Shown one piece after another: positions 38,059 through 49,223 of a DNA stretch of 64,000 bases (within the stretch, counting starts at the first letter, position 1; each line of letters begins with the position of its first letter). The notes below the pieces were generated by a model. That model searched no databases. It saw only the letters and a list, made by a program, of their open reading frames with translations, and was not told where the DNA came from. Source of the stretch: Coleophoma eucalyptorum (lineage: Eukaryota > Ascomycota > Leotiomycetes > Helotiales > Dermateaceae); NCBI GenBank assembly GCA_026120035.1, contig JALRME010000026.1, positions 124,001-188,000 on the forward strand, read 5' to 3'. Both the position numbers and the translations under genes were made by a program.

Positions 38059-38763
38059 TTCCGCTGAGTATGATACAACAACAACATTAATAGACAAGGA
38101 AATTTCCTGGGTGTGCTCACTTTCATATAGCCCTTCCCCAACTATGGAAACACAGGCGGCTAAGGCAACAACAGATAGCTGACAAAAGTTCAGCTCGCCA
38201 AAGCTAGAGATAGCTTATTTCTATATCAAGATACGCCACGACTTTGTCAACCACAGCTGGTGAGGCTCTGTGGCAGAAGCTCTTCGCGATGATTCGTCTG
38301 GCTGCGGAAAGACGGGCGCAAGGGGAAGCGAGAGGGGTACCTGTACTCGTGAAGTCACTTCGCCAAGCGTTCAGCCTTCCAAGGCGTTTTTTTTGGTTCT
38401 GGTTCTGGAATGAAAAGTGCACTATCAACGCCACGTCCAATAATTATACCGAAAAACCCAGGACAGCGTACCGAAGGGACGAAGCCCAGTGGTGGGAGGT
38501 CGGGGGCAACAGGGGGTGGGATTGTTTGCAGCAGTCGTAGTCGTTGGCCTGCTCTACTCAACCAACAACTGGTCAAAGTATTGGACTGCTGCTCTCTCTG
38601 CACATTGATGGTATGAAACAAAGTTCAGGCAGTGAAGCATTGCATGGCTATGGCGGATCGATCTGCTGGCGAGGCGATGCAGGGACAGCACGGCACGTTT
38701 TGTACATTGTCTCCATGGCCGACGAGTTCGCTTCTAATTGTCGCTGAATCTCATTCCTCTCCC
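38059..38763. other. Upstream region of the membrane-protein gene and 3' flank of the second Zn2Cys6 gene
   Basis: 705 bp between two minus-strand genes. Small plus-strand ORFs (38244-38540, 38632-38880) have no domain. Nothing specific recognised. Confidence 0.45.
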
Positions 38764-40518
38764 TCATTTTGCTCTGTGTGGCTCTTCCAACGACATTTGA
38801 TTCGAAATGACTTCGGGCAGGAATTCTGCCAGCCGCTTCGGCTCAGGCTCGGGTCCTTTCCATTTCCATTCCCAGTGTAAGCCGTCCCTCAATTCAAGAT
38901 CCAGCACCGCGATCAAGGGGAGGTGGGGTTTAAGGGAGGAATCAGTCTCCAGCATTTTCCTATGTCGCTCTTCCATTCCCCAAAACTCCTTTATGAGTCT
39001 TGTACAGCTAGAATCATCCCACATACCCTCCTTCCGTGGAAGTCGTTCCAGAAGCTCCATGGCTTCTTGTCGTGTCTCGGTTCGTTGGCTCTTTATACAA
39101 ACATAATAGAGCGGTGCAACCAAGCCGAGATCAGTCGAGAAGTTCAACGGGGCCTTCCCAGTCTTAAGATCTGCTTCCGCAGCAGCAATCAGAGAACGAG
39201 ATAGTGTCACGACTGTCTGAAAATAGTGGTCGAATTGTTCAAAGCGTTTGGGATCATTTAATGCATGTCCCGATGGCCGTGGATCATCTACACTGGGTAC
39301 TACGAGTGCCATCACTCTGCATGTTGTATAGTGAATTTTTAGAAGTGCTGCACCTCTCACTTGCTTACTAGTGAGCTTTGTATAATCGATTGCAAGAAAA
39401 GCTTCAAAAGCTTTGTTCCACTGCTCGAGACGGGTTGTGTACGTGGTAAAAAGTGTATATGCTACGAAAATGTTAGCTTTGTACGCAAAGGTGGACAACT
39501 TTAATGAAGATTTTCATATCAGCCACTAAGTTGGGTTTGATCAACAGTTCAGCTTGATTCACATTCAGTAAAGGCTGAAGAGATTCTTACACTCTGGCGG
39601 TTGGTCGTTCATAGGCTTGTCAGGGTCACACATGTAGAACATCCTGAAAAGACCGTCTACCGATGTGTTAAGCTCCACTCTCGCATCTTCCATATTTTCG
39701 AAGACTTCTGGGATACCAGCATCGTTCGAATTGATATTCAGTAAACTGTATGAGAATTCTTCCCGTGGTGTAGACAGCTGTGTATCAAAGTAGAGTATTG
39801 ACTGGATAGATAATCTCATAAAAACCGGCGCAATACAAGTCTCAATGACATGTTTGTCCATGTCAGTTTCCCCTCGATAGTCCCGTAATATCCTGAGTCC
39901 AGACTGGAGGTGGATAATTGCAGAATGCATGTGGCCTCGTAGACTATCGAAACAGACATAGAGGATACATGACAGTAACGCTACCAGAGGCACCTCGTTG
40001 CCAGTTGACAAGGACCTTCGGAGATACCCAATAGCTTTTGAATATTGGCTTGTGGCAAAATTGTTCTCACCGGTACTTAAGCCTGACTGCAAGATGGTTC
40101 GGTTCCTGGAAAATGATTCATGTAGTGATCCGATGGCTATCACAGCATGCTTCAGACTCGGTTCGGCAACACTTGCTTGGAGTATGAAGTGTTCCCAGAA
40201 GGCCGGGCTGAAATAACCACTCAAGTCCGGGGCGGTTTCTGTCATGAAGAAGCTGAATCCTCGGCGTTCTTCAGCAGTGCCGGATATCGTTGTGATTTGT
40301 CGAACGATATCTAGATTCGGGTTTTCACGTGGGGGAGATTTTCGAACGGCCGGGAGAAAGTCTTGGGCGTAGCCATCGCATTTCCGTCCGGTTGAAGTAC
40401 AACGATGACAAGCCGGTTTTGCCTCGTCACACTTCACACGCCTGATTTTGCAAGTCGTACATCCAGTCCTCACCTTGCGTCCCGTGAACCGTCGTTTCTT
40501 AACCTCTATCTCTGTCAT
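38764..40518 (-). CDS. Zn2Cys6 transcription factor, second copy type
   Basis: Exons 39591-40518 and 38764-39461 give 541 residues. The intron is 129 nt (GTAAGA donor at 39590, GCTAAC branch, CGTAG acceptor at 39462). The N-terminus carries the zinc cluster CTTCKIRRVKCDEAKPAC then HRC and TGRKC (C-x2-C-x6-C-x5-C-x2-C-x6-C), preceded by KKRRFTGRKVRTG. The middle region (HAVIAIGSLHESF, PLVALLSCILYVCFDSLRGH, HLQSGLRILRDY) is typical of the fungal-specific factor family with a short regulatory domain, often found beside metabolic genes. The C-terminal part (exon 2) is helical. The first factor in this window (25315-27984) is from a different subfamily. Targets unknown. No neighbouring metabolic enzyme gene suggests an obvious role. 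Confidence 0.85.
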
Positions 40519-40977
40519 AATTGAAGCCGTGGCCGCCGAGTGATTGGATGCATCAAGAAGTATGAGCAGCTCAGTTGGTAGGAGAAAAGTAGGAAGGGGT
40601 TTATAAAAGCAGAAGAGGTTAAAGTGTACGGCACGGCCACGACTGCCGCGCCATTAGCGATTTACTATACGGGGCAGTGATCCTCCTACAAGCGGCACAG
40701 CACATCAAGATGTGAGGTCCTCGTTTGCACTGCCCACCACATCGCACAGGATGACTAAGGTAAGCACGGGTTAACTTATGAGATCGCCCGCGTCGTCGCT
40801 CCCTTGTCAGTGGCAGGGACATTTTGATTCGTGCTCAACGGTAATCATGGTGAAGCGAAAATGTAAGCAAACCCTGAGGATATATTCGTATCCTCATGTC
40901 CTATTGAACGCGTTGACGTCAAAAATTACGTGTCATAAATCTCGACCCCCTTAAAGTCTGGCCTGGACAACTACACA
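40519..40977. promoter_or_regulatory. Upstream region of the Zn2Cys6 gene; 3' flank of DRS1
   Basis: 459 bp between two minus-strand genes. No recognisable coding element. Confidence 0.4.
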
Positions 40978-43394
40978 TCACCTCTTTTTACCCATCGGCT
41001 TTCCACCCTTGACCTTCTTCTTTCCCTTGTCCTTCTTGGCTCCCAGCAGGGCACCCTTCCCATCTCTCTCGGCTCGTCCCTTCTTCCAAACCTTCTCCTC
41101 GGTTCGCATTGTCCTATCATCCAGCTTCTTCTTGTCCTTATTACTGAGCTTGCCGGTGACCTGCTTCTTCAAAATACTCGACACATCTCTTCCGTTTAGC
41201 TCTTGCTTGCCCACCTTCTTCGCGTTCTTCTTGTCCGCTTCACTTTCGAACCAGGTACGCTTGGGACGTCCCTTAATTTCATCCTCGTGGACCATAATGT
41301 TCTCACCCTTACGAACTTGCATCTCAGTTTGCGCTAAGAGCTTGTCCTCCTTCTCTTCAACTAAGATCTCTTCAATTTCTTCTTGCATTTCTTCAACCTT
41401 CTCCGCCCACTGGTCAGCTTCGCTGGCTTCAATAACTCTGCTGACAATCTTGGCGCCTTGCGATCTTCCAGCTTTTACAGCAGCCTTCACGACCTTCCGG
41501 TCGGGTTCGGCCGCTAAAGTACAAGCTCGTCCTGCCCGGCCAGCTCTTGCTGTACGGCCGACACGATGGAGGTAGATCTCGTGTGACTGCGGGGCCTCGT
41601 AATTGATTACTGTATCCACCCCCTTGATATCCAAACCACGAGAAGCAAGATCAGTGGCAAGCAAGAACGAGACCTTGTGGTCACGGAATGCTTCGACACT
41701 TGTGATACGCTATGCACTTGTTAACTCGAAGCTCTGTTCCTATAAGATTAAGAACAGCTTACCTGTTCTTGACTCATGCTACCGTGTAGCTCAGTAGCTT
41801 TAAGCCCAGAGAGCCCAAAGATGATTCGTGCCCTATGCGCTTCTTTCTTCTGTCGGAAGAAGACAATAACTCGATCGGTATAAATATTGGCACAAAGATA
41901 TAACAAATATCCCATGCGTTTCTTCTCCCTGCCTGGGCGTAGACGAATGAACTCTTGAATCAGCGTACCAACAGTTTGCTTTTGCGAATCAACAAGTAGT
42001 CTAACAGGCCTGTTGAGTCCAACACGGATTAGATTATCAACAGACGAGGTCATAGTTGCAGAGAAGAGCATAGTCTGCCGTGACTTTGGAATAGTAGTCA
42101 AAATCTCGTTCAACTCATCGGCGAAACCAGCTTCAAGCATACGATCGGCTTCATCAAGCACCAGGATCTCCAATGTGTCAACCGTAAAACTGACAGAGTT
42201 TCGCATATGGTCAATGAAACGACCTGGAGTAGCGATGATAACATCCGGACGTAAACGCAATTCTGCCTCTTGAACCTTGAGACTGAGACCTCCAACAGCT
42301 AAACAAAATTTGATATCCGTATGGCTTGCAAGCTTCGTGGCGACTGAGTGGCATTGAATCGCCAACTCACGGGTAGGCATGAGAATAACAACTCGACTGG
42401 TCGGGACCTTCTTTGGGCGGTAAAGAAGACGTTCGAGGACAGGAACAATGAAGGCAGCAGTCTTTCCGGAACCAGTAACAGCTCCACCAACAACATCTTT
42501 TCCTAGGAGAGCGACAGGTATTGTCTTTGCTTGAATTGGAGTGGGCTGAGTGAAGCCAACAGCAGCCAGACCTCGGAGGATTGGTCTTGATAGTGACATT
42601 CCTTGGAATGATGAAGTTACTGGAGCCTTTTCCCCCTTCGCAAGTTTTTCCTCTGGCGCAAAAAATGCTTCTCGGCGAGCTGCTTCTTCTGGGTCTTCAT
42701 CATCATCCTCTTCAGACGAAGCTTCGGAAGCTTCATCATCAGGATGAGGAACATGAGACGCGACGGATTCTTCATCCGATTCCTGTCCTTCGTCCTCAGC
42801 ATCGTCGACATCTGTGTCCGCATTCTCATCGCCTGATTCTTCCTCATCACTGGCAACCCCCATACCAAACCCATCCTCTGCCATAAGCTCATCATCCTCA
42901 TCCCCGAGATCCAATGGCTCAGCTTCGATCTCGCTGTTGTCTTTTTCTGCCTCGTGTTCTACATCTTGAGCAGGCTTCTTTCCGTTTTTCTTCTCGCGTC
43001 TTCGAGCAATGATATCGTCAATATCTGTTGCCCTCTTGTCCCCGCCGACGCCCAATCCTTTCTTCGCACCTTCGAATCCCCAACCTTCGAATTCCTCTAA
43101 TGCACCGTCACCATCAGCTCCTCCCTCCAATGCAAACTCAAAATCCGAATCCATAGCCCCATCATCGTCATCCTTAGCGCCCCAAATGCCATCGTTTTCG
43201 TCCTCGGCCTCTTTGTCGGATTTCTTACTCTTCTTACTTTTCTTGTGGGAAGCCTCTTCAGAGCGCTTTCGCTTCTTCGAGGAAAGCTGAGGAGATGGCG
43301 GAAGTTCTTCTTCTATGTTGTCAAGTGCGTCATCTTCGTTGTCGGAGAGGGTCAAGACAAAATCGTCCTCGTTATTTCGCTTTGAAGGGGCCAT
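40978..43394 (-). CDS. DRS1: DEAD-box RNA helicase Drs1, 60S ribosome biogenesis
   Basis: Nucleolar ATP-dependent RNA helicase needed for large-subunit assembly. Exons 41763-43394 and 40978-41709 (53-nt intron); 787 residues from the ATG at 43394 ([12 protein letters not shown]). The frame continues upstream to 43475 but without another ATG. An acidic N-terminal 250 residues (LSDNEDD, many DE runs) with Lys-rich nuclear-localisation stretches is typical. Helicase motifs: Q motif GFTQPTPIQ, Walker A AVTGSGKT (about 308), [21 protein letters not shown] in VLDEADRML (about 412), SAT in [20 protein letters not shown], and [11 protein letters not shown] (about 594). The C-terminal tail is Lys-rich and ends [10 protein letters not shown]. 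Intron joins MSQEQ to [10 protein letters not shown], as expected between motifs IV and V. Confidence 0.94.
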
Positions 43395-44229
43395 TTTGCA
43401 AGACTTGGAGAGTATTGCACATGCGAAGCTTGAAGCTTGAGATTTTCCAGGCTCGAAGATAATTCTTACCGCCAAACTTTTATTTGGCAGAATAACTCAG
43501 GCATCTAAAATAGGACTAGTGCAATATCTAATCCTGGACCGAGAATTTCATCTCGTGCCATTTGAAGCGAGGATCAAGTTACGACTAGCCTGAAAACCCA
43601 TGGAAGAATCGGACATTCATTTGAGATTCATTATCATTGAATAAAGCATTTCATAGAGTTCGGAAAAGTGCTAGGCTACCCGTGGAATATACCTACGTTG
43701 TCATCAAAATGTCATCAATCCCCAATACGACTCTAGGCAACCCGATCACTCGGTCCCTGGAAGAAGTTCGATCCACCTCGCATGACGATAATGGTCTCCA
43801 TGTATGGTCGACTCCATAAGGAAGATAAAAGAGAAGAGAAAGAAAGCTTTCTGTGAATCGCAATCGCAATACCTCCTTCAATCCAGAAGCCATCAATATT
43901 ACGACAGCTGTATACATTGAAGCCTCAGAGATAGTTTCTGAAGTATCAATGCAGTTTTTGACTTTGACTTAATCCATAGAAAAAGTCCATGAGCTCTGCA
44001 TGATAGAGATCTGTGTTGATTAGAAAGCCCGAAGAAGAAAGATTCGCAGTAACGAAACCATTGAACCATGTATCAAATGTGCCTCACAGAAGCAAATGTA
44101 ATAGTCAGGTATTGATGACTGTAGTAAAGCCTCTAGTCAGTAATGGATTGATGCAGATATGTGTTGGCCTTGCTGACTGCATATCGAATCCCAATGCACA
44201 GGAATCTTAATGAATTGAGTGTGATGAAA
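43395..44229. other. Upstream region of DRS1, 3' flank of the GNAT gene
   Basis: 835 bp between two minus-strand genes. ORFs of 60-75 codons only, no domain recognised. Confidence 0.45.
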
Positions 44230-46652
44230 TCAGTTATAGATTTCTATAGCGCGAGACGCTCGAGCCTGAAAAATGATAACATCAAGCCATTTCGATTCTC
44301 GAGAATATGGAGCAGAGCGGCCTACAGACTGGATGGTTCCAATCTTCTTGAAGGAGAATTTCTCAAGGAACTTTTGTGTCCACTCGAGGTTAGGGTCGCC
44401 CCCGAAGGTTGCATACTCGGCAATGATTTGGTGGCACTGTCTTCCTCCGCCACTTTTGTAGACTGAATAGTCGTTAGGGTTGTACCAATTATAACCATCT
44501 TTTGCGCTGTATGTTGATGAGGCGCATTGGAAGATTCGGTCCATCAAACTACGGCCAACCCCTTTGTGGGTGTACTCAGGGTGAACGTAGATATTCAAGT
44601 TGGAGGTGTATCTTGATCGTCCCATGTCACCATAATCCAAAGTGTACTCATGTCTCTTCAAAGACACAAAACCAACGACTTGCTCAAACTGGGGAAGTAT
44701 TATGGTCTCTCTGCCGCGTTGAAGTTTTGGTTCAGGCAGATGACCCTTGATAGCAACAACGACTGGTGCATTCTCCTCCTCAAATATTGGAAGGAGCTTT
44801 TGGAAGACAACCTCGGCAACAGGCTCCTGATCTTCTGTGAGAATACCTTCTTCTGCATAATGATTGTAGATCGCAGTCATACCAGGAACGTCTTTGTTGG
44901 TAGCCGGACGAAGGTAAATATCGATGAGCGGCTGGTACAAACTTGTTTCTGGAAATACAAGCCGAGCGGGTTTATAAGGCGGAAGAGAGGCTTCTTGGTA
45001 CATAATCTGGGTCTTCACTCGTTTCTGTAGCCTCTTCTTCGTACGGAGCGATTCAGTCTCGGCAGTTTGCATTCGACGCTTATCTTCGTTTTCGCAGTTG
45101 GCCAAATCTAGAATATCGTTAGAGGCTTCTTGAATGCTGAATTATTGAGAAATGTAGTGCACTTACCTGGATGGCTCTCAGGCTGTCGAATTGGACCAAC
45201 CAACTTATCGTTGTTAATTGGGTGCGTCCCAAACTTGAATCCTTCGCCACTGATATCCACGATCTGACCACTACCTCCAACTCCAGATGCCCATTCTTCA
45301 CAGTACTGTGGGATGAATGAGTCGTCAAAGGTACCACGATCATTCTCCCAGTCCACTGGTGGAGGCATCCAGGTCTTTCCATCCCAATCAAGGAAGAGTT
45401 CTCTGGCATCTGTGCCTTGTTTGGCTCGAATATTCTCTCTTGGTGGAAACGGCGCCACGCGACTCTGATCACTGTCATCAACTCCAATATCGCTGATGCG
45501 ACCTGACAAGGAGATATTACTTGATACGGAGATCACTGATGTTTTGGCAAGGGCGCCGCCAGATGCAGGTGCTTGAGCAGAGGTGGCTTTGTTACCACTC
45601 TTTAGAGGATTGCTGTTAAGCTCATCAATCATCATTTGCGATAATGCTTTTGGGTCGTGAAATGGCAGGCCGGTTTGTGCAATCAATTGATTCAATGCCT
45701 TGTCCTGTAGAGGAGTTTTTGTTGCATGAGGCAATTTGGATGACTGAGGTAACTCGAATGGTTGAGACGAAGGATCCAATGTACTCGCAGGTAGCATCTG
45801 CTTAGCAGTAGAATGACTGGCCTCATTCTCTAATCCTTGAAGATGAGGTGGGACGGATGCCGTTCTTGGGAGGAGTCCAACACTTTCGAGGAATGCCTGC
45901 TCCTGTAGATGCTGTGACGGTCGTGTATTTGAAGTTTTCGAAGTGCTTGGCTTCGTGCTTGGCTTCGTCCGAATCTGAGCAATGTGGGTACCTTGAGAAA
46001 TCGTGGACGAAATAGAACAAGTTTTAGCTACAGAAGGTCCTGCACTTGAGTTATTGTTGGCGACAACTGGGTCTTGGATGACCTGCTGTAACTTTGAAAA
46101 CCCATTATCAACGTCGCGAAGGTGAGATGGAATGCAGATTCCTCGCAAACTCACAGTCTTGGTTTCAAGGCCGCGTAGATGTGGATGATGGGGCTTCGTC
46201 ATTTGTTTAGCGTCTAATAGGTCCTTAGTGATGCTAAAGTTCTGAATCTGGTCATACTGTGCTACACTTACCAGAATCATTGGACGAGTATGGACCTCGC
46301 AAGTGTGGGGGAAGATAGTCTTCAGGCTTCGAGGTAGTTGATACTGAAATGCCTAAGATCAAAAGTCAATGATATTAAGGTTATTAGAAATGTGTTGGAC
46401 TGGGGACAGAGAAAGGCCACAGCCTGCTAATTTCGGAATCTTACAGGGTATTGGCGGCGACTTAGACCGCAAAGTCCACTTTGATGCTGCTGGCTGATTG
46501 TACGGCACGTTCCTGAGATTTTGAGGCTGGGCACGGTGCCACGCTGTGAAATTCATGCCGGGCTTCCAGTCCGGATCAGCCCACATGGATATCTGGCCAG
46601 ACCTGCCAGGTGTGACATTGGTAAGGTCAGCCATACCGGATCGAAGGTCCAT
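44230..46652 (-). CDS. GNAT-domain protein with N-terminal P-x-H-L-[RQ] motif region
   Basis: Exons 46445-46652, 46272-46352, 45167-46213 and 44230-45107 (introns 92, 58, 59 nt); 737 residues. The C-terminal 290 residues form a GNAT acetyltransferase: IYLRPATNKDVPGMTAIYNH, QVVGFVSLKRHEYTLDYG, and motif A VHPEYTHKGVGRSLMDRIF, whose HKGVGR fits the acetyl-CoA pyrophosphate loop. The first 430 residues are mostly disordered; LFLDWDGKTWMPPPVDWEND begins a conserved-looking block near 370. Four related short motifs stand at residues 83-89 (LPPHLRG), 106-111 (HPHLRG), 125-129 (PSHLR) and 217-223 (VPPHLQG). Substrate unknown. The start at 46652 precedes a second ATG at 46634. Intron 2's acceptor at 46214 was chosen because it is the one that keeps the frame; nearby AG sites do not. 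Confidence 0.75.
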
Positions 46653-47614
46653 ACGAGACTTGAACGAGAGGGTTGACGTTTGGGAAAGATCGAAGACGCT
46701 GATGCTAAGTGGTGAACTCAAGATGTAGTCAAAATGAATCGTAATTTGAGCTGGGATCAAGATTTTGTAGGAGAAATAGTTGAACTCCTTGAAAACAGAC
46801 CAGAAAGAGTAGATAGATGGCCGAAGGTATGAGAGAAAGAGGTGTGCGACCGCATAAAGAAAGCAGATAGTACAGGAAACTCGGTATGAATATGTGGGCG
46901 TGGTCTATTGAGCGTGACCTTACTATTGTTGTGTGCTCTTGTTATGAAATGGGCAAATTGAGGTCGTTGACGAGGTATTGAATACAGTAACAAAGGTCTA
47001 TGATTCTCATGCCAAATGCTAGATATTAAAGATTTTCTAATGGCATGAGGTATGAGTGATGTCCAAAACCCCAAGAATTATACTGTTCTCATGTATCGGT
47101 GCTGTAGGCACATGTAGTTTTTACTCCACTATAGATGCAAGAGCTCAGCTGGCAGATAGTTCTGGCGACAATCTCAACCTCCACAATACTAGAGTTGCAA
47201 AAACAGAAACATCGAAGATGAAGAGAAATTAACCGAAAAATTATTTTCAAGGAAATTCAAGATATTTTGCAAAGGCTAAGCAAGTTCAACTTGCTTCATG
47301 CCCGCGACCTAAATGCAGCAATCTCAAGGAGCTTCCCGCTCTACTACGCCCTTATCATAAACTGAATTTCACTTGAAGGCACGGTATGACGTGTGAGATA
47401 TTCTTCAATACTTCTCAAATCCAAGGTGTTGCAATCAAGAACTACTGATAGCCTAAAAGAGAATGAATCATTGAGGCTCACTTTAAAATCCAAACCTGAG
47501 GAAGGTAAGCTCTGGTATGTCCACGTGACCAATGTAAGAATTCGCCGTGCACAGCTCACAAAGAAGTGAGTTCTGTGTAAAGATCAGCAGCCACTCTTCT
47601 TGATCAAGAACAAA
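46653..47614. promoter_or_regulatory. Divergent promoter region, GNAT gene / ARL2
   Basis: 962 bp between divergent starts. The minus-strand ORF 47344-47559 has no domain or splice partner. No motif assigned. Confidence 0.45.
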
Positions 47615-48435
47615 ATGCTAGGAATTTTGAGAAAAGCCAGGTTGAAGGATAAGGAGATGAGGATTCTCATGCTGTAAGAAAGCCTTTAATCTTTACTGCA
47701 TCTGCTAAAGCTATCTTCCTTATAAGTGGTCTTGACAATGCTGGCAAAACAACCATTGTCAAAAGTATCATGGGCGAAGATATCAACACGGTCAGTCCTA
47801 CCTTAGGATTTCTGATCAAGACCATCGATTATGAGGGGTAAGATCGCAGTGCTCCATTGCAAAGAACTTGACTAACCGCAAAATCCAGTTACAAGCTCAA
47901 CATCTGTGCGAGCACTTACCTACCCTCACTATCAGCCTTGCGAGCCTAACTCTGATTCCTAGGGGACGTTGGAGGTCAGAAGACTCTTCGATCGTATTGG
48001 AGAAACTATTTTGAGAAGACAGATGCTCTGATATGGGTGGTTGATGCTACTGACCGATTGCGAATCGAAGATTGCAGGGAAGAATTACACGGCCTCCTTC
48101 AAGAAGAGGTACTATTGGCCTTGTATAATAACGTCGATTATTGCACTAACACATACATCTTCACATTTCCAGAGACTCTCTGGCGCAAGTTTGCTAGTAT
48201 TTGCCAACAAGACGGATGTCAACGGCTGCATGGATGAGGCAGAAATTCAGCAGGTTTGTGTCTCATGACAAGTCTGATGCTGGCACTGATGAAGGTGTTA
48301 AAGGAACTCCAATTGGACGGTATAAAGACACACAAATGGCACATTGTACGTTGCAGCGCTGTCACGGGACACAATCTTCATGAAGGCCTTGCCTGGGTTG
48401 TGCAAGATGCAAAAGCTAGACTGTTTCTCTACTGA
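47615..48435 (+). CDS. ARL2: ARL2-type small GTPase (tubulin folding)
   Basis: Six exons: 47615-47673, 47727-47837, 47889-47905, 47963-48108, 48173-48253 and 48295-48435; 184 residues, the standard ARL2 length. Introns are 53, 51, 57, 64 and 41 nt. Exon 3 is only 17 nt, so ORF-based prediction misses this gene. G1 GLDNAGKTT, switch [11 protein letters not shown] (Leu where animal ARL2 has Asn), G3 [21 protein letters not shown]4 NKTD and G5 CSAVTG are all present. Residue 2 is Leu, so N-myristoylation is excluded. ARL2 (yeast Cin4, fission yeast Alp41) works with tubulin cofactors in alpha/beta-tubulin assembly; that role is inferred from the family. Ends AKARLFLY with TGA at 48433. Confidence 0.92.
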
Positions 48436-49223
48436 GGCTGCGAGTGTTCGTACCCGGACCCTACGGATCAAAAGTCCCGCAGCTGAAAGCAGGGGAGCGC
48501 GTCGTGGTGCTCCGCCAAGCGCGATTAGTGGCATAAACAAAGAATTGAGGAGGTGATGGAAAACGATGGCGTGGTACAATAGTTCCAAGCATTGAAAAGG
48601 TCGGATGTGCGAATGCCTTCAATGCGAGCAAGCAATGACCGAACGAATGTGTCACATGGTATATGGAGTCGATGGAGGCCACCAAGAGCGTCGATAATCA
48701 TGAGACGAAACATTCAACAAGGTTGAAGTTCAAGCAACTTTGGCGGGAAACAAAAGGCTCCGACGGAAATGAAAGTGGATATGGAGTAGCTCTCTCTGTA
48801 AAACAGGTTCGCGAGCTACGAGCCTTTTAAATCCGATTTACTCTTCACTCATGGCATTTTAAAGAGAAGAAGGTCCTCGAGCAGTACTGCAGCTTGACTT
48901 TTGTTTATTCCATTTCAAAAATATACCAATTAGGTTCCTCCGCTCCTCAATCAGTCAAGCTACTGGAATCAAGGTAAGTAGGTACTGTAGCTTGATCCGA
49001 GTAAACCCTGTGCACTGCTGTGAGCTCAGACCCGATTTGCACACCACCCACTCCACTTTCTATTCCCTTGCTTCCAGTGGTAGCTGCATCATTTTTAGGA
49101 CCTAGTTCTTGATTTCACCAACAATTTATGAGTTTCTACCCCGCTGGCGGACTCTCGCGTTGCTGTGTTCTGCTCGATTTTAATTTCTGTTTTTCTTGTA
49201 GGCCCTATTGAGAGCAACCCATA
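48436..49223. promoter_or_regulatory. ARL2 3' flank and promoter/leader of the gelsolin-repeat gene
   Basis: 788 bp, both flanking genes on the plus strand. The right third probably holds a leader intron (48974-49201). ORFs here are short and lack domains. Confidence 0.45.
48974..49201 (+). other. Putative 5' UTR intron of the gelsolin-repeat gene
   Basis: AAG|GTAAGT donor and a pyrimidine-rich TTTTTCTTGTAG acceptor 22 bases before the ATG at 49224; 228 nt. Inferred from consensus signals only. Confidence 0.5.

Noticed and set aside
41009..41575. 188-codon Ser/Phe-rich ORF opposite DRS1
   Set aside because: Antisense shadow of the Lys-rich DRS1 tail.
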